From the NCBI GenBank assembly GCA_964493245.1, contig CAZBNB010000009.1, positions 1 to 64,000 on the forward strand: DNA of 64,000 bases, read 5' to 3'. The position numbers and the translations under genes are program-made. The notes beneath the pieces are model-generated. The model saw only the letters and a program-made list of their open reading frames with translations, was not told where the DNA came from and did no database searches. Shown here one piece after another: positions 45,601 to 52,775 of this stretch (position 1 is its first letter; each line of letters starts with the position of its first letter). Source of the stretch: CAZBNB01 sp964493245 (lineage in GTDB: Bacteria; Pseudomonadota; Gammaproteobacteria; Legionellales; Legionellaceae).

Positions 45601-45882
45601 GGACATTCTCGACAAGCGGTGATCATTCAGGGTACGCTTGATAGGCTGGTACCGGTATTAATGACGGCAGCTACAGCAGGACTTGGGTTAATTCCATTAT
45701 TATGGGGCTCTCCTGCAGGAAAGGAGCTTGAGCGACCACTAGCCCAAGTATTGCTGGGAGGCCTATTTACGTCTACCATCCTCAACATGCTAGTCGTACC
45801 TACGGTCTACAATGCTATGGAGCTATGGCGTGAAAAGCGTAATAATTCCACAGTTACCAACAATAAAGGAGAATTAAAATGA
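42664..45882 (+). CDS. helA: heavy-metal RND efflux pump (CzcA/CusA/HelA family)
   Basis: 1072 residues, the normal size for HME-RND pumps. Twelve membrane segments and two large periplasmic loops are evident; SVDVFPEFAPPQVVVQTE and TYPLESVINGTPGV are the standard N-terminal porter motifs. The TM4 motif reads AIAIGEVVDDGIITVEN (~395-411), which differs from the DFGxxxDG motif of Zn/Co/Cd CzcA pumps and matches a less characterised HME group. The cassette context (CopA, multicopper oxidase) favours copper or silver as substrate. It uses the proton gradient. The ATG follows the adaptor stop with no gap. Confidence 0.93.
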   Translation: MFTRLIAWSLHNRLLVLAFTCIFCLLGGYTVQKMSVDVFPEFAPPQVVVQTESPGMAPQDVEALITYPLESVINGTPGVAHVRSKTSVGLSTITVVFDDKTDIYRNRQLVNERIQQIAGRLPVGSSAPVMLPVTSAVGWLVKYALVSKSASPETLRTISDWSIRPRILALGGVASVVSLGGEVKQYQVRIDPERLLAYRISVEEVRQALETTNRNVPGAFLHQSGAELVVEAVGRIKTLDDIKKTLIVMRDGVPITIANIATVAFGGAIKRGDGAYNTENAVIGTISKTYGADTVTTTAKVEKTLESIKASLPVDVELKTNVFRQANFIESAIHNLTIALLEGAIIVVIVLFIFLMNWRASLITFVAMPISFVVGILVLHFFGFGINSMTLGGIAIAIGEVVDDGIITVENVVHRLRINRLAKKPLPTIEVVFDSVLEIRSSVVYATVIISLVFLPIFFLSGIAERIFSPLAIAYIASVLGSLVVSITLVPALCYLLLVSKKEQQQDISVQLYTMSQHERYPIENLAQNEDVESETRFVIWLKEHFRTVLTWSLNHCKTVLLMAGTAFILALALLPFFGTSFLPEFHEGNFIVAMSTLPGTSLNESMRLGEQVRKKLLQYPQVLSISQRAGRSDLDEDALPPNVSEFDVRLDFSKDKNMSPPELVKRIRHDLSEIPGTVFNVGQFIAHRMDEVLSGVRAQVAIKIFGDKLATLNQLGQSIATILKNVPGVVDVNKEQQIDVPQLIIKIDREKAARYGVNIGQISEDIQVLLNGVSVSSVLEGQRTFDLYVRMETEGRDSVKAIQRMLIDAHSTAADGISKIPLRSVADIKVESQPFAINRENVQRFIVVAFNVEGRDLGSVIQDVQQRVKESVQLPADYFIEYGGQFESQQQASRVILIFGCIVVFMMFLLLYKAFGTMHEAFLVMFNLPLALIGGVVSLYIASGEMSVAAMIGFITLFGIATRNGIILVSHYNQLHAHGHSRQAVIIQGTLDRLVPVLMTAATAGLGLIPLLWGSPAGKELERPLAQVLLGGLFTSTILNMLVVPTVYNAMELWREKRNNSTVTNNKGELK

Positions 45883-46334
45883 ACAGAATGCTATCCAATT
45901 GTCGCAAAGTATTCATGGTATTACTCAGTATTTGCTTGTTCAGCATGTCGATACAATCGGTTGTATATGCTAATGAAGAAACGACCATTAAAATACCTGA
46001 CACCGCGGCAGGTATTTGGACGGACATAGACGAGCATACGACCGCTATTGATAAACTGATAGCATCTAACCAGCTGACCACCATTCATGCTCATGCATTT
46101 GCTATTCGTGATTTAATCAATGCGCTTCCTGAAAAAAGTCAGGATTTATCTGCCGACCAATTGACAATCCTTAAGCGTGATACAAGTTATGTTGATCAAC
46201 TTGCCATACGTTTGGATAAAACAGGTGATGCCAATGATAAAGATGGTACTGCAATAAGCTTTAATAAGTTAAAAAAAATATTAGATCAGATACGAGCTAA
46301 TTATAAATTGACATCGACCTTAAACAACAAATAA
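45879..46334 (+). CDS. small periplasmic protein of the metal cassette
   Basis: 151 residues. A signal peptide (VFMVLLSICLFSMSIQSVVYA) is followed by a mostly helical domain: IWTDIDEHTTAIDKLIASNQ, HAHAFAIRDLINALPEKS and KLKKILDQIRANY. His/Asp pairs (DEHTT, HAHAF) could bind metal. The pattern suggests a small four-helix bundle. I cannot assign a family; similar small exported proteins accompany czc/hel operons. AAAGGAG precedes the ATG, which overlaps the RND pump stop (ATGA). It may be a periplasmic metal chaperone or sensor. Confidence 0.75.
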   Translation: MNRMLSNCRKVFMVLLSICLFSMSIQSVVYANEETTIKIPDTAAGIWTDIDEHTTAIDKLIASNQLTTIHAHAFAIRDLINALPEKSQDLSADQLTILKRDTSYVDQLAIRLDKTGDANDKDGTAISFNKLKKILDQIRANYKLTSTLNNK

Positions 46335-46355
46335 ACAATTTAGAGGATATTCCAT

Positions 46356-47831
46356 ATGATGATCTCACGGTGCTTACATCCATTCATTGGTGTTGTATTG
46401 GTCTTGTTTACAACAGCGGGTTTTACATCAGAAAAGCCCACCACATCATCAGTCAAACCAACCGTGTTGATTATTAAAAAAATGTCGGTAGACGTTGATG
46501 GGAAAATGACCGAACTCTTTAAGATTGAGCAACCGGATGGTACGTGGGGTTATCGAGGGATCAAAGGCCAATTTTTTGATGCCATTGTGAAAAATACCAC
46601 TGACAAACCTACAGTTGTTCATTGGCACGGCTTACTTGTACCCAACATTTACGACGGAGTTCCTTATGTCACTCAAGCCCCCATTCCTGCAGGTGGAGAG
46701 TTTCATTATCGATTTAAATTAAAACAAGCAGGTACCTATTGGATGCATTCTCATCATGACTTGCAAGTTCAACAATTTCTTTCTGCACCACTCATTATTT
46801 CCGATCCAGCAGAGAAACCAATGGGTAAAGAAGTGGTTTTATTTATTGGTGATTTTAGTTATAAAACGCCAGAAGTAATTTTTGCAAAATTAAAAAAAGG
46901 AATGACTCACATGGATCATGGTGGTGGCGCCATGAACATGAAAATGGATATGCCGATGGATCATAACGCCATGAGCAAGCCCGATCTAACAGATGTTGAG
47001 TATGATGCATTGCTTACCAATTATCGTACACTTAAAAATCCAGAAATAGTGTCTGTAAAACCAGGTGAGGTGGTACGGTTACGTCTCATAGCAGGCTCTG
47101 CAATGACAAATTTTTTTATTAATACAGGTGATTTACTGGGGCGTGCGATTGCGGTTGATGGCCAAAATATTAAACCCATTGAAGCACATCAATTTCAATT
47201 GGCTGTTGGGCAGCGCATGGATGTTTTGGTCAAAATACCTTCGGGAGAACATGTTTATCCGATTTTGGCTCAAGGTGAAGGAACAAAACTGCAAACTGGA
47301 TTGATTTTAGCCACACCTAAAGCAAAAATTATTCCGCAGAAAGAACAAGCTGATGCGCTAGCTGGCGCATTAAATTATGAACAAGAATTTAAACTTCATG
47401 GAGACTTACCACTTAAGCCTAAATCACCTGGGCAAAGTCTAATCGTTAATCTTGAAGGCGACATGATGAAATATACTTGGAGCATCAACAATCAAGCATG
47501 GCCCAAAATAAAACCGCTTCACGTGACTGAAAATAAGCGCGTGGAAATGGTGTTCATCAATCACTCATCTATGGCGCATCCTATGCATTTACATGGACAT
47601 GTGTTTGAAGTCACTGAGATTGATGGAAAAAAATTAAAACAAGGTGCGATGCGTGATACAGTGCTCGTATTACCCAACTCTACTGTAAAAGTGCAATTTG
47701 ATGCGGATAATCCAGGGAATTGGATGATGCATTGCCATATGCTTTATCATCAGGAAAGTGGCATGATGACCATTGTAAATTATGATGGAGTTAAAGTGCC
47801 TGATTTAAATATGACAGCTATGATGCATTAA
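46356..47831 (+). CDS. multicopper oxidase (CopA/CueO-like)
   Basis: 491 residues with a signal peptide. All four copper-binding motifs are present in order: HWHG (~88), HSHHD (~131), HPMHLHGH (~408) and HCHMLYHQESGMM (~459), giving one T1 and a trinuclear T2/T3 site; M at the end of HCHMLYHQESGMM is the likely axial ligand. A Met/His-rich insert (MTHMDHGGGAMNMKMDMPMD, ~186-206) resembles copper-loading segments of CueO/PcoA. It should oxidise Cu(I) to Cu(II) in the periplasm. GAGGAT precedes the ATG. It follows the small periplasmic protein by 21 bp. Confidence 0.93.
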   Translation: MMISRCLHPFIGVVLVLFTTAGFTSEKPTTSSVKPTVLIIKKMSVDVDGKMTELFKIEQPDGTWGYRGIKGQFFDAIVKNTTDKPTVVHWHGLLVPNIYDGVPYVTQAPIPAGGEFHYRFKLKQAGTYWMHSHHDLQVQQFLSAPLIISDPAEKPMGKEVVLFIGDFSYKTPEVIFAKLKKGMTHMDHGGGAMNMKMDMPMDHNAMSKPDLTDVEYDALLTNYRTLKNPEIVSVKPGEVVRLRLIAGSAMTNFFINTGDLLGRAIAVDGQNIKPIEAHQFQLAVGQRMDVLVKIPSGEHVYPILAQGEGTKLQTGLILATPKAKIIPQKEQADALAGALNYEQEFKLHGDLPLKPKSPGQSLIVNLEGDMMKYTWSINNQAWPKIKPLHVTENKRVEMVFINHSSMAHPMHLHGHVFEVTEIDGKKLKQGAMRDTVLVLPNSTVKVQFDADNPGNWMMHCHMLYHQESGMMTIVNYDGVKVPDLNMTAMMH

Positions 47832-47878
47832 GTTATATCTTGGGGCACAAACCGTAAGACTCGAGAGGAATAGTTATC

Positions 47879-48454
47879 ATGAGTAACTGTGGTTGTCATT
47901 CAACAGAAATGATTGAACGTAAAGTGCTCATTGTGGCATTAGTACTGAATCTCACGATGTTTTTTGTTGGTTTAATTGCCGGAATTTTAGCTGAATCTAT
48001 CAGTCTTCTCGCAGATTCATTTGATATGCTTGCTGATGCTTCAGCATATACTATTGGATTGTTCGCAATTGGTCGTAGCTTACGGTTTAAGAAGGGTGCC
48101 GCGAGACTAAGTGGTAGTTTATTGTTTCTTTTAGGCTGTGGTGTATTAATTGAGGTAGTATATCGTGGATGGCTTGGTAGCTATCCAGAAAGCTACACCA
48201 TGATTATAGTCGCTATGGTTTCTTTAATGGTTAACACTTACGTATTACAAAAGTTAAGCCAATTCCGGCAAGGAGAAGCACATTTACGAGCTTCCTGGAT
48301 GTTTACACGCGCAGATATCATTGTAAATATGGGTGTTGTTTGTTCTGGTATCTTAGTGGCTTTAACAAACTCTCGCTACCCTGATTTAATTGTCGGATTT
48401 ATAGTTGGGCTTTACGTTATCAAAGAAGCCGTTAACATATTAAGAGATAATTAA
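47879..48454 (+). CDS. short CDF-type cation diffusion protein (membrane domain only)
   Basis: 191 residues. The six-helix membrane domain of the cation diffusion facilitator family is present: ESISLLADSFDMLADASAY (TM2 metal site) and FTRADIIVNMGVVCSG (TM5 site, Asp in place of the usual His pair). The N-terminus MSNCGCHSTEM has Cys and His residues. The cytoplasmic C-terminal regulatory domain of normal CDF proteins (~290 residues) is missing, and the gene ends in an intact stop 43 bp before the transposon end. It probably exports a divalent metal. Confidence 0.87.
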   Translation: MSNCGCHSTEMIERKVLIVALVLNLTMFFVGLIAGILAESISLLADSFDMLADASAYTIGLFAIGRSLRFKKGAARLSGSLLFLLGCGVLIEVVYRGWLGSYPESYTMIIVAMVSLMVNTYVLQKLSQFRQGEAHLRASWMFTRADIIVNMGVVCSGILVALTNSRYPDLIVGFIVGLYVIKEAVNILRDN

Positions 48455-48496
48455 ATGCCAATTCAGACCGTAATGAGTTCAGTGTTTTAAAATTTT

Positions 48497-48531
48497 GTGC
48501 GGAAATTTCGCCGGTTCCGGGCTAGAACCCC
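48497..48531. repeat. right terminal inverted repeat (IRR)
   Basis: Inverse of 32962-32996 with two mismatches in 35. It ends in CTAGAACCCC at 48531. Confidence 0.93.
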
Positions 48532-48534
48532 TGA

Positions 48535-48931
48535 ATACCTAAGCGCAGCAGCGCCACACTGTGCAGCTCATGATGAAAATCATTGGTTAAAACAACAAAA
48601 AGAATCAATGAAACAAAGTGATTATAAATCTGTTCTCCTAGCGCTAAAGCCTTATGTCGAACCAAAAACAGTAGAAGAAAATAAAGCACCGGTGAGAGCC
48701 TGTTATCGGTATATTAACAACAGACCAAAACAATTGGATTATCAATCGGCACAAGAAAAAGGACTTCCTATTGGCTCTGGTGAAGTAGAGAGTGCTCATC
48801 GTTATGTAATACAAAAACGATTAAAAATAGCTGGCGCTTGGTGGTCTATTGAGCAAGCCAAAAGTATGCTCTCACTTAGAGTTATGCGAGCTAACAATCT
48901 ATGGAATCAATATTGGAAAAATGTAGCATGA
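48535..48931 (+). pseudogene. 3' remnant of an ISKra4-type transposase
   Basis: The C-terminal ~130 residues resemble ISKra4-family transposases: LPIGSGEVESAHRYVIQKR, then LKIAGAWWSIEQAKSMLSLR and ANNLWNQYWKN. The 5' part of the gene is missing and the reading frame runs straight into the transposon end, so the gene was cut by the Tn3-family insertion or by a later deletion. A frame extending left into the inverted repeat (48497) is incidental. It shows that the DNA right of the transposon was once a different insertion sequence, not the rest of ada. Confidence 0.75.
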
Positions 48932-48953
48932 GGCAAGATCGCAAACCCTCACC

Positions 48954-48991
48954 CGACGCTTCGCGTCGACCTCTCCCGCAAGCGGGCGAGG
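48954..48991. repeat. REP-like double hairpin
   Basis: CGACGC-TTC-GCGTCG (48954-48968), then CCTC-t-CCCGC-AA-GCGGG-c-GAGG (48970-48991). Two adjacent GC-rich hairpins in AT-rich DNA have the look of a dispersed intergenic repeat. The rest of the gap to 49,459 has no convincing gene; it holds the inverted repeat at 49,328. Confidence 0.6.
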
Positions 48992-49327
48992 TGAAACAGA
49001 TTTAACCGCACTTAAAATCGCACCCCTACTCTCCTCAGAACCTCAATAAATTCCGACTCATTTGATATGAACCCATTATTATACTTTTCATCACATGATA
49101 CCGACGAAATTCAGGCATGCATTTTTTTGTTTGATAGAAATAATAGAAAACTTTGAACGCTAGGCGTAAACCGTCCAAATTTATGACCTACTGAAATCAG
49201 CTGATGATGACGTTTTTGAGAAGACCCGCGAAGTTGTCTCTCTTTGAATGTTGTACTTAAAAGCATCAAAAAGAAATGAAATAATTCTTGTGCTATTTAA
49301 GCAGGTTTTAAAGCGGTTTAAGACGTT

Positions 49328-49354
49328 TAATATGATTTTGATAGAATCATATTA
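49328..49354. other. candidate integrase core (att-like) site
   Basis: Perfect 10-bp arms TAATATGATT / AATCATATTA flank a 7-nt spacer TTGATAG. This is the arm-spacer-arm geometry of tyrosine recombinase core sites, and it lies 105 bp from the 3' end of the integrase gene. No T-run follows on the integrase strand, so a terminator is less likely. Confidence 0.35.
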
Positions 49355-49459
49355 CCCAGCTTGAGAAAATTAATTGTAGATAAAATATGGAGGTTGATTT
49401 TTATCGTCATTCTGAAAATAATCGGTCTAATTGTTTTATTACAGATCAATAGAAATTTT

Positions 49460-50680
49460 CTATATATTTTCTTCTGTTGCACCTTCAGATTTTTCATTGG
49501 TTAGGGACAACTGCCGTGTTGCTTCATGTCTATCTGTTTGAGCGACATGGGTATAATGCATGGTTGTACCGACATCACTATGACCCGCATTTTCTTGAGC
49601 AACTTTGATAGGTGCGCCAGCTTGTAGCAAATAAGTCACATAACTATGGCGAAGCCAATGTGCTGAAGCCTGTCGTAATTTTGATGCACGTCTTGGTTCG
49701 TCCGGTTCAAATAAAGAGGCGCCTAAATTAAAAGTCCATCGTAAAATTTGATCAATACGCCTTGTACTAATTGATTGTTGTAAATTTTGCATAGGAATCA
49801 ATGGCGTCAATTCTTTAAAAGTAGGTAGGGCAGATGGTAAGCCAATTTTAAGTCGAAAGTCACTTAATGCCTTGAGTAATTCATCTGGAATAGGAATTTC
49901 TCGAAGTTTTTGTCCTTTACCAATCACACGAATGAACCAGTTATTTTCTCGTTGAACAAAATTTCCCATGGTATGATTAGCAGCTTCCGCAATGCGAAGA
50001 CCTGTGTAAAAAAGCAAAAGAACAATATAACGCGCGCGAACCACCTGAAATTTTTGTTTCTCATCATTGATTGGATAAGATGCTAGAGCCTCCAAAACAG
50101 CTTGAATTTCAATCAGCTCTAAATAGCGGTCAATGATATTTGGTGACGCTTTATTGCGTTTTTTACGGCGTCTATCAACGGCCAATGGATTGCCAATTAA
50201 ATAATTGGATTGCACCAAATAGTTGAAAAATGAATCCAAAATGGTGAGGGTTTTATTCACCGATGCATTGCTTAACCCTTTCACAAAAGGTCGCCATGCT
50301 GGATTAATTGCACCGTCTTTCGTTTGTCTTCCGGTACTAGGACCACACCAGGCTTTGATAGGCTCTGGGTTTTTTAAAAATTGTTGGTAATCCAAAAAAT
50401 GATCCCGCCTTAAGCTTGAGATATTGATTTTAGCAATATGAATACACCAAAGTAGTAGTCGTTCAATTTCTTTAGAGTAGGAGCGTAGTGTCTCTGGAGA
50501 ATCTCTAAATTCATTAAGAAATGATGAAATGGCTTCAGCATCATTATGTGCATCAATCAATGCGGAGCCTAATTCCTTATTGTAATCATCATGAGTGAAT
50601 TTAATAATCGTTGACCCCATACTAAGAGGGGTGTCAGACATGATAAACAAGGGTCGAATGCTATCAGCTGATTTATTCAT
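49460..50680 (-). CDS. tyrosine recombinase / integrase
   Basis: 406 residues. A SAM-like N-terminal domain (RSYSKEIERLLLWCIHIAK) precedes the catalytic domain, whose residues are all visible: GLRIAEA (Arg I, ~227), HWLRHSYVTYLL (His-x-x-Arg, ~340), ENAGHSDVGTTMHYTHV (His, and catalytic Tyr ~377). It should integrate and excise an island or act on chromosome-like sites. It resembles phage/plasmid integrases with a long central insert (~250-330). The first codons overlap the end of the small zinc-ribbon gene (50,673), so both are co-transcribed leftward. Confidence 0.9.
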   Translation of the reverse strand: MNKSADSIRPLFIMSDTPLSMGSTIIKFTHDDYNKELGSALIDAHNDAEAISSFLNEFRDSPETLRSYSKEIERLLLWCIHIAKINISSLRRDHFLDYQQFLKNPEPIKAWCGPSTGRQTKDGAINPAWRPFVKGLSNASVNKTLTILDSFFNYLVQSNYLIGNPLAVDRRRKKRNKASPNIIDRYLELIEIQAVLEALASYPINDEKQKFQVVRARYIVLLLFYTGLRIAEAANHTMGNFVQRENNWFIRVIGKGQKLREIPIPDELLKALSDFRLKIGLPSALPTFKELTPLIPMQNLQQSISTRRIDQILRWTFNLGASLFEPDEPRRASKLRQASAHWLRHSYVTYLLQAGAPIKVAQENAGHSDVGTTMHYTHVAQTDRHEATRQLSLTNEKSEGATEENI

Positions 50681-50879
50681 GAAGTCTCGCCACTGATGAA
50701 CCGCAGGTTACACAGCTTCCTTTAACAACCAGGTTGCCTTTGAATATTTCTAGATAAGCATCTGCAATGCCGCACGCTTGACGACATTGTCCGCACCATG
50801 CGTTATTGAGCAGTTTTACACGAATGTCACCAGGGATTTTTTCCCATAATGACAATGCTTTTTTTGTGCCTTGAATCAT
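50673..50879 (-). CDS. small zinc-ribbon protein next to the integrase
   Basis: 68 residues. Two cysteine knuckles, WCGQCRQAC and GSCVTCGSSVARL, likely form one zinc ribbon; between them is GNLVVKG. Proteins with the WCG.C...GdLvlkG.C..CG..vaRl.E pattern often sit just upstream of tyrosine recombinases; their role is unknown to me. It overlaps the integrase start by 8 nt. It may be an accessory DNA-binding or directionality factor, or a small regulator. Confidence 0.75.
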   Translation of the reverse strand: MIQGTKKALSLWEKIPGDIRVKLLNNAWCGQCRQACGIADAYLEIFKGNLVVKGSCVTCGSSVARLHE

Positions 50880-50896
50880 AAAATTAATCTTAACCT

Positions 50897-51454
50897 TTAT
50901 CCATAATGAATAATATCATGAAATCGCGCGAGTTTCTGTGATGTGTTTCGATAGCCATGCGTCTGATCCGCATTAAAACGCAAGCCTTCTCCTTTGTTTA
51001 AAAGTCTCCAATATCCATCAACCATAACCTCCATTTTTCCATCAACAACGACGATATGTTCAATCACACCGTGTTTATGGGGAGGGGAGAGATGCTCACA
51101 TCCAGGTAGCAATTCGATAATAAATAACTCAAAATTTAATGTGCTATCAAACGGAAACAATGGAAATACACGTATCTTATCATCGATTGGATGCAAGGTC
51201 TGAGTATCTCCTACACGATGCAGAGAGGTACCGTTATCATTAACACCATCCTCAATAAAGGATGAAAATGAGGTATGAAAACCACTAGCAATCTTCCAAA
51301 GTGTTGCAATGGTAGGGCTTGATTCTTCACGCTCAATTTGCCCAAGCATCGCTTTAGAGACACCTGTTTCTTGGGCGGTTTTATCTAAGCTCCAGCCACG
51401 TTCGTGCCTTAATTTTTTTAAAGTGACTGAGATACGTTTGAAAATTTCTTGCAT
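50897..51454 (-). CDS. XRE-cupin transcription regulator
   Basis: 185 residues. The HTH_XRE domain is at residues ~8-62 (LRHERGWSLDKTAQETGVSKAMLGQIEREESSPTIATLWKIA) and a cupin ligand domain at ~105-183 (LSPPHKHGVIEHIVVVDGKMEVMVDG, then LNKGEGLRFNADQTHGYRN). Such regulators sense a small metabolite through the cupin and usually repress a divergent operon. Two matching dyads lie in the intergenic region upstream, so it probably controls itself and the DUF2000/AlaX-like genes transcribed the other way. Confidence 0.88.
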   Translation of the reverse strand: MQEIFKRISVTLKKLRHERGWSLDKTAQETGVSKAMLGQIEREESSPTIATLWKIASGFHTSFSSFIEDGVNDNGTSLHRVGDTQTLHPIDDKIRVFPLFPFDSTLNFELFIIELLPGCEHLSPPHKHGVIEHIVVVDGKMEVMVDGYWRLLNKGEGLRFNADQTHGYRNTSQKLARFHDIIHYG

Positions 51455-51464
51455 AATAAAATAC

Positions 51465-51493
51465 TTGTGCGTTTTAGCGCACGATGTTACACT
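51465..51493 (+). promoter_or_regulatory. predicted promoter for the DUF2000/AlaX-like operon
   Basis: TTGTGC (51465-51470), 17-nt spacer, TACACT (51488-51493). The first operator dyad fills the spacer, which fits repression. Confidence 0.55.
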
Positions 51494-51518
51494 TCCTACT
51501 ATTATGCGTTATAACGCA
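51468..51518. promoter_or_regulatory. pair of operators for the XRE-cupin regulator
   Basis: TGCGTTTTAGCGCA (51468-51481) and the perfect palindrome TGCGTTATAACGCA (51505-51518) are both followed by CGA and lie 37 bp apart centre to centre. They sit between the divergent regulator and operon. Confidence 0.7.
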
Positions 51519-51548
51519 CGAAATGTGAAGAAAGATTGTGAGGTAATT

Positions 51549-51968
51549 ATGACAACACCATTCCCAAATAAATTGGTCGCTGTATTAAATAAAGGCATCG
51601 AGCCAGGCAAAGTGATGAATGCGCTTGCACACATGTGCATTGGTTTAGGCTCGGCCATTGGTAAAGACAAGCTTCGTCTTACGGATTATCAAGATGCTGA
51701 TGGTGGCTCACACCCTTATATTTCTGAGATACCCTTTATTATTCTTTGTGATAAATCAAACAAAATACGAAAGCTGCGTGAAGAGGCCTTAACTCATCAG
51801 GTTCTGTTTAACGACTTTACAGACACCATGACTGTTGGAACTTATCAAGAGCAAATTGCACGAACAGCTCAAACTAAAGAGGAGGTGCTCATTTACTACG
51901 GAATTGTCCTGTTTGGTGAATGGGAGCTCGTTTCTCAATTAACCAAAAAGTGTTCATTGTGGCGATAA
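51549..51968 (+). CDS. DUF2000 family protein (Pth2-like fold)
   Basis: 139 residues. NKLVAVLNKGIEPGKVMNALAHMCIGLG followed by FIILCDKSNKIRKLREEAL and MTVGTYQEQIARTAQTKEEVLIYYGIVLFG is the DUF2000 pattern, a family with a fold like archaeal peptidyl-tRNA hydrolase 2. Catalytic activity in the family is not established as far as I know. The start is ATG 51549, after GAGGT. It ends immediately before the AlaX-like gene, so the two are translated together under a divergent XRE-cupin regulator. Confidence 0.82.
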   Translation: MTTPFPNKLVAVLNKGIEPGKVMNALAHMCIGLGSAIGKDKLRLTDYQDADGGSHPYISEIPFIILCDKSNKIRKLREEALTHQVLFNDFTDTMTVGTYQEQIARTAQTKEEVLIYYGIVLFGEWELVSQLTKKCSLWR

Positions 51969-52610
51969 ATGATGACAAAAAAGATCTTTTGGGATAATCC
52001 CTATCTAACAGAACTCAATACTGTGGTGGAAACAGTTTGTGATAATCGCATTACATTACGAGAAACCATTTTTTATGCTTTTTCTGGTGGACAAGAAAGT
52101 GATAGTGGGACTATTGATCATTATCCTGTTTTAGAAGCCAAAAAAGAAGATAAACAAATTTATTACACATTATCCAATGATCACCAATTAAAACAAGGTG
52201 ATGATGTCTTAATTAAAATAGATTGGGCGCGTCGTTATCAATTAATGCGACTGCATTTTGCAGCAGAGGTCATCTTAGAACTGGTTTATCAACGAATTCC
52301 CAATATTAAAAAAGTTGGCGCACATATTGCACAGGATAAAGCACGTATTGATTTTCAATGGAAGAATAATATGTCACCTTTACTTGAATCACTACAAAGA
52401 GCAGCTCAAGATATTGTTAATGCAGATGAGCTCATTGTAAGTGCCTTTAGCGATGAATTAAATGAACGCAGATATTGGAAAATTAATGCGTTCTCTCAGG
52501 TAGCATGCGGAGGAACACACATCAGACGCACCAGTGAGATTGGTCAAATTCGTTTAAAAAGACGAAATCGTGGGCAAGGGATAGAGCGTATTGAAATTTA
52601 TGTGTCATGA
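51969..52610 (+). CDS. AlaX-like aminoacyl-tRNA editing domain protein
   Basis: 213 residues. FYAFSGGQESDSGTI matches the alanyl-tRNA synthetase editing-domain pattern (FYPxSGGQPxDxG), and ACGGTHIRRTSEIG (Cys180, His184) is the second zinc motif. The first zinc motif, normally HxxxH, reads HFAAE here (His96...Glu100), so one ligand is replaced by Glu. AlaX proteins hydrolyse Ser- or Gly-tRNA(Ala) or related esters. With the altered site it may act on another ester substrate. ATG 51969 follows the DUF2000 stop directly. Confidence 0.85.
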   Translation: MMTKKIFWDNPYLTELNTVVETVCDNRITLRETIFYAFSGGQESDSGTIDHYPVLEAKKEDKQIYYTLSNDHQLKQGDDVLIKIDWARRYQLMRLHFAAEVILELVYQRIPNIKKVGAHIAQDKARIDFQWKNNMSPLLESLQRAAQDIVNADELIVSAFSDELNERRYWKINAFSQVACGGTHIRRTSEIGQIRLKRRNRGQGIERIEIYVS

Positions 52611-52775
52611 GATTTTCGGGAACACATACAATTCATCGATTTAAAAAACACAGACCTCTCCATGACGCATTATAATTGCACCCAGAAGCAATTACCTCTA
52701 TAGTTTTTTTGGATTTCTATTTTTAACAGAACCTGTAATACTATAAACAACTTTTTTAAAATATTTTGGCGTGTG

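Larger units (their letters stand above)
32962..48531. mobile_element. Tn3-family transposon (~15.6 kb) with copper/heavy-metal cassette
   Basis: The element is bounded by GGGGTTCTAGCCCGGAACCG...-type inverted repeats that match at 33/35 positions. It holds tnpA (minus), tnpR (plus, divergent) and an uninterrupted rightward cargo of eight genes for metal export and copper oxidation. No 5-bp target duplication is present: TTACA flanks the left end and TGAAT the right end. The left neighbour is truncated ada and the right neighbour a truncated ISKra4-type transposase. Confidence 0.92.

Noticed and set aside
48497..48534. Reading frame of the ISKra4-type fragment running through the transposon end
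   Set aside because: It is a chance fusion through the inverted repeat, not a real N-terminus.
48992..49320. Search for a tRNA gene or attachment site remnant next to the integrase
   Set aside because: No T-loop (GGTTCRA) or acceptor-stem pattern was seen.
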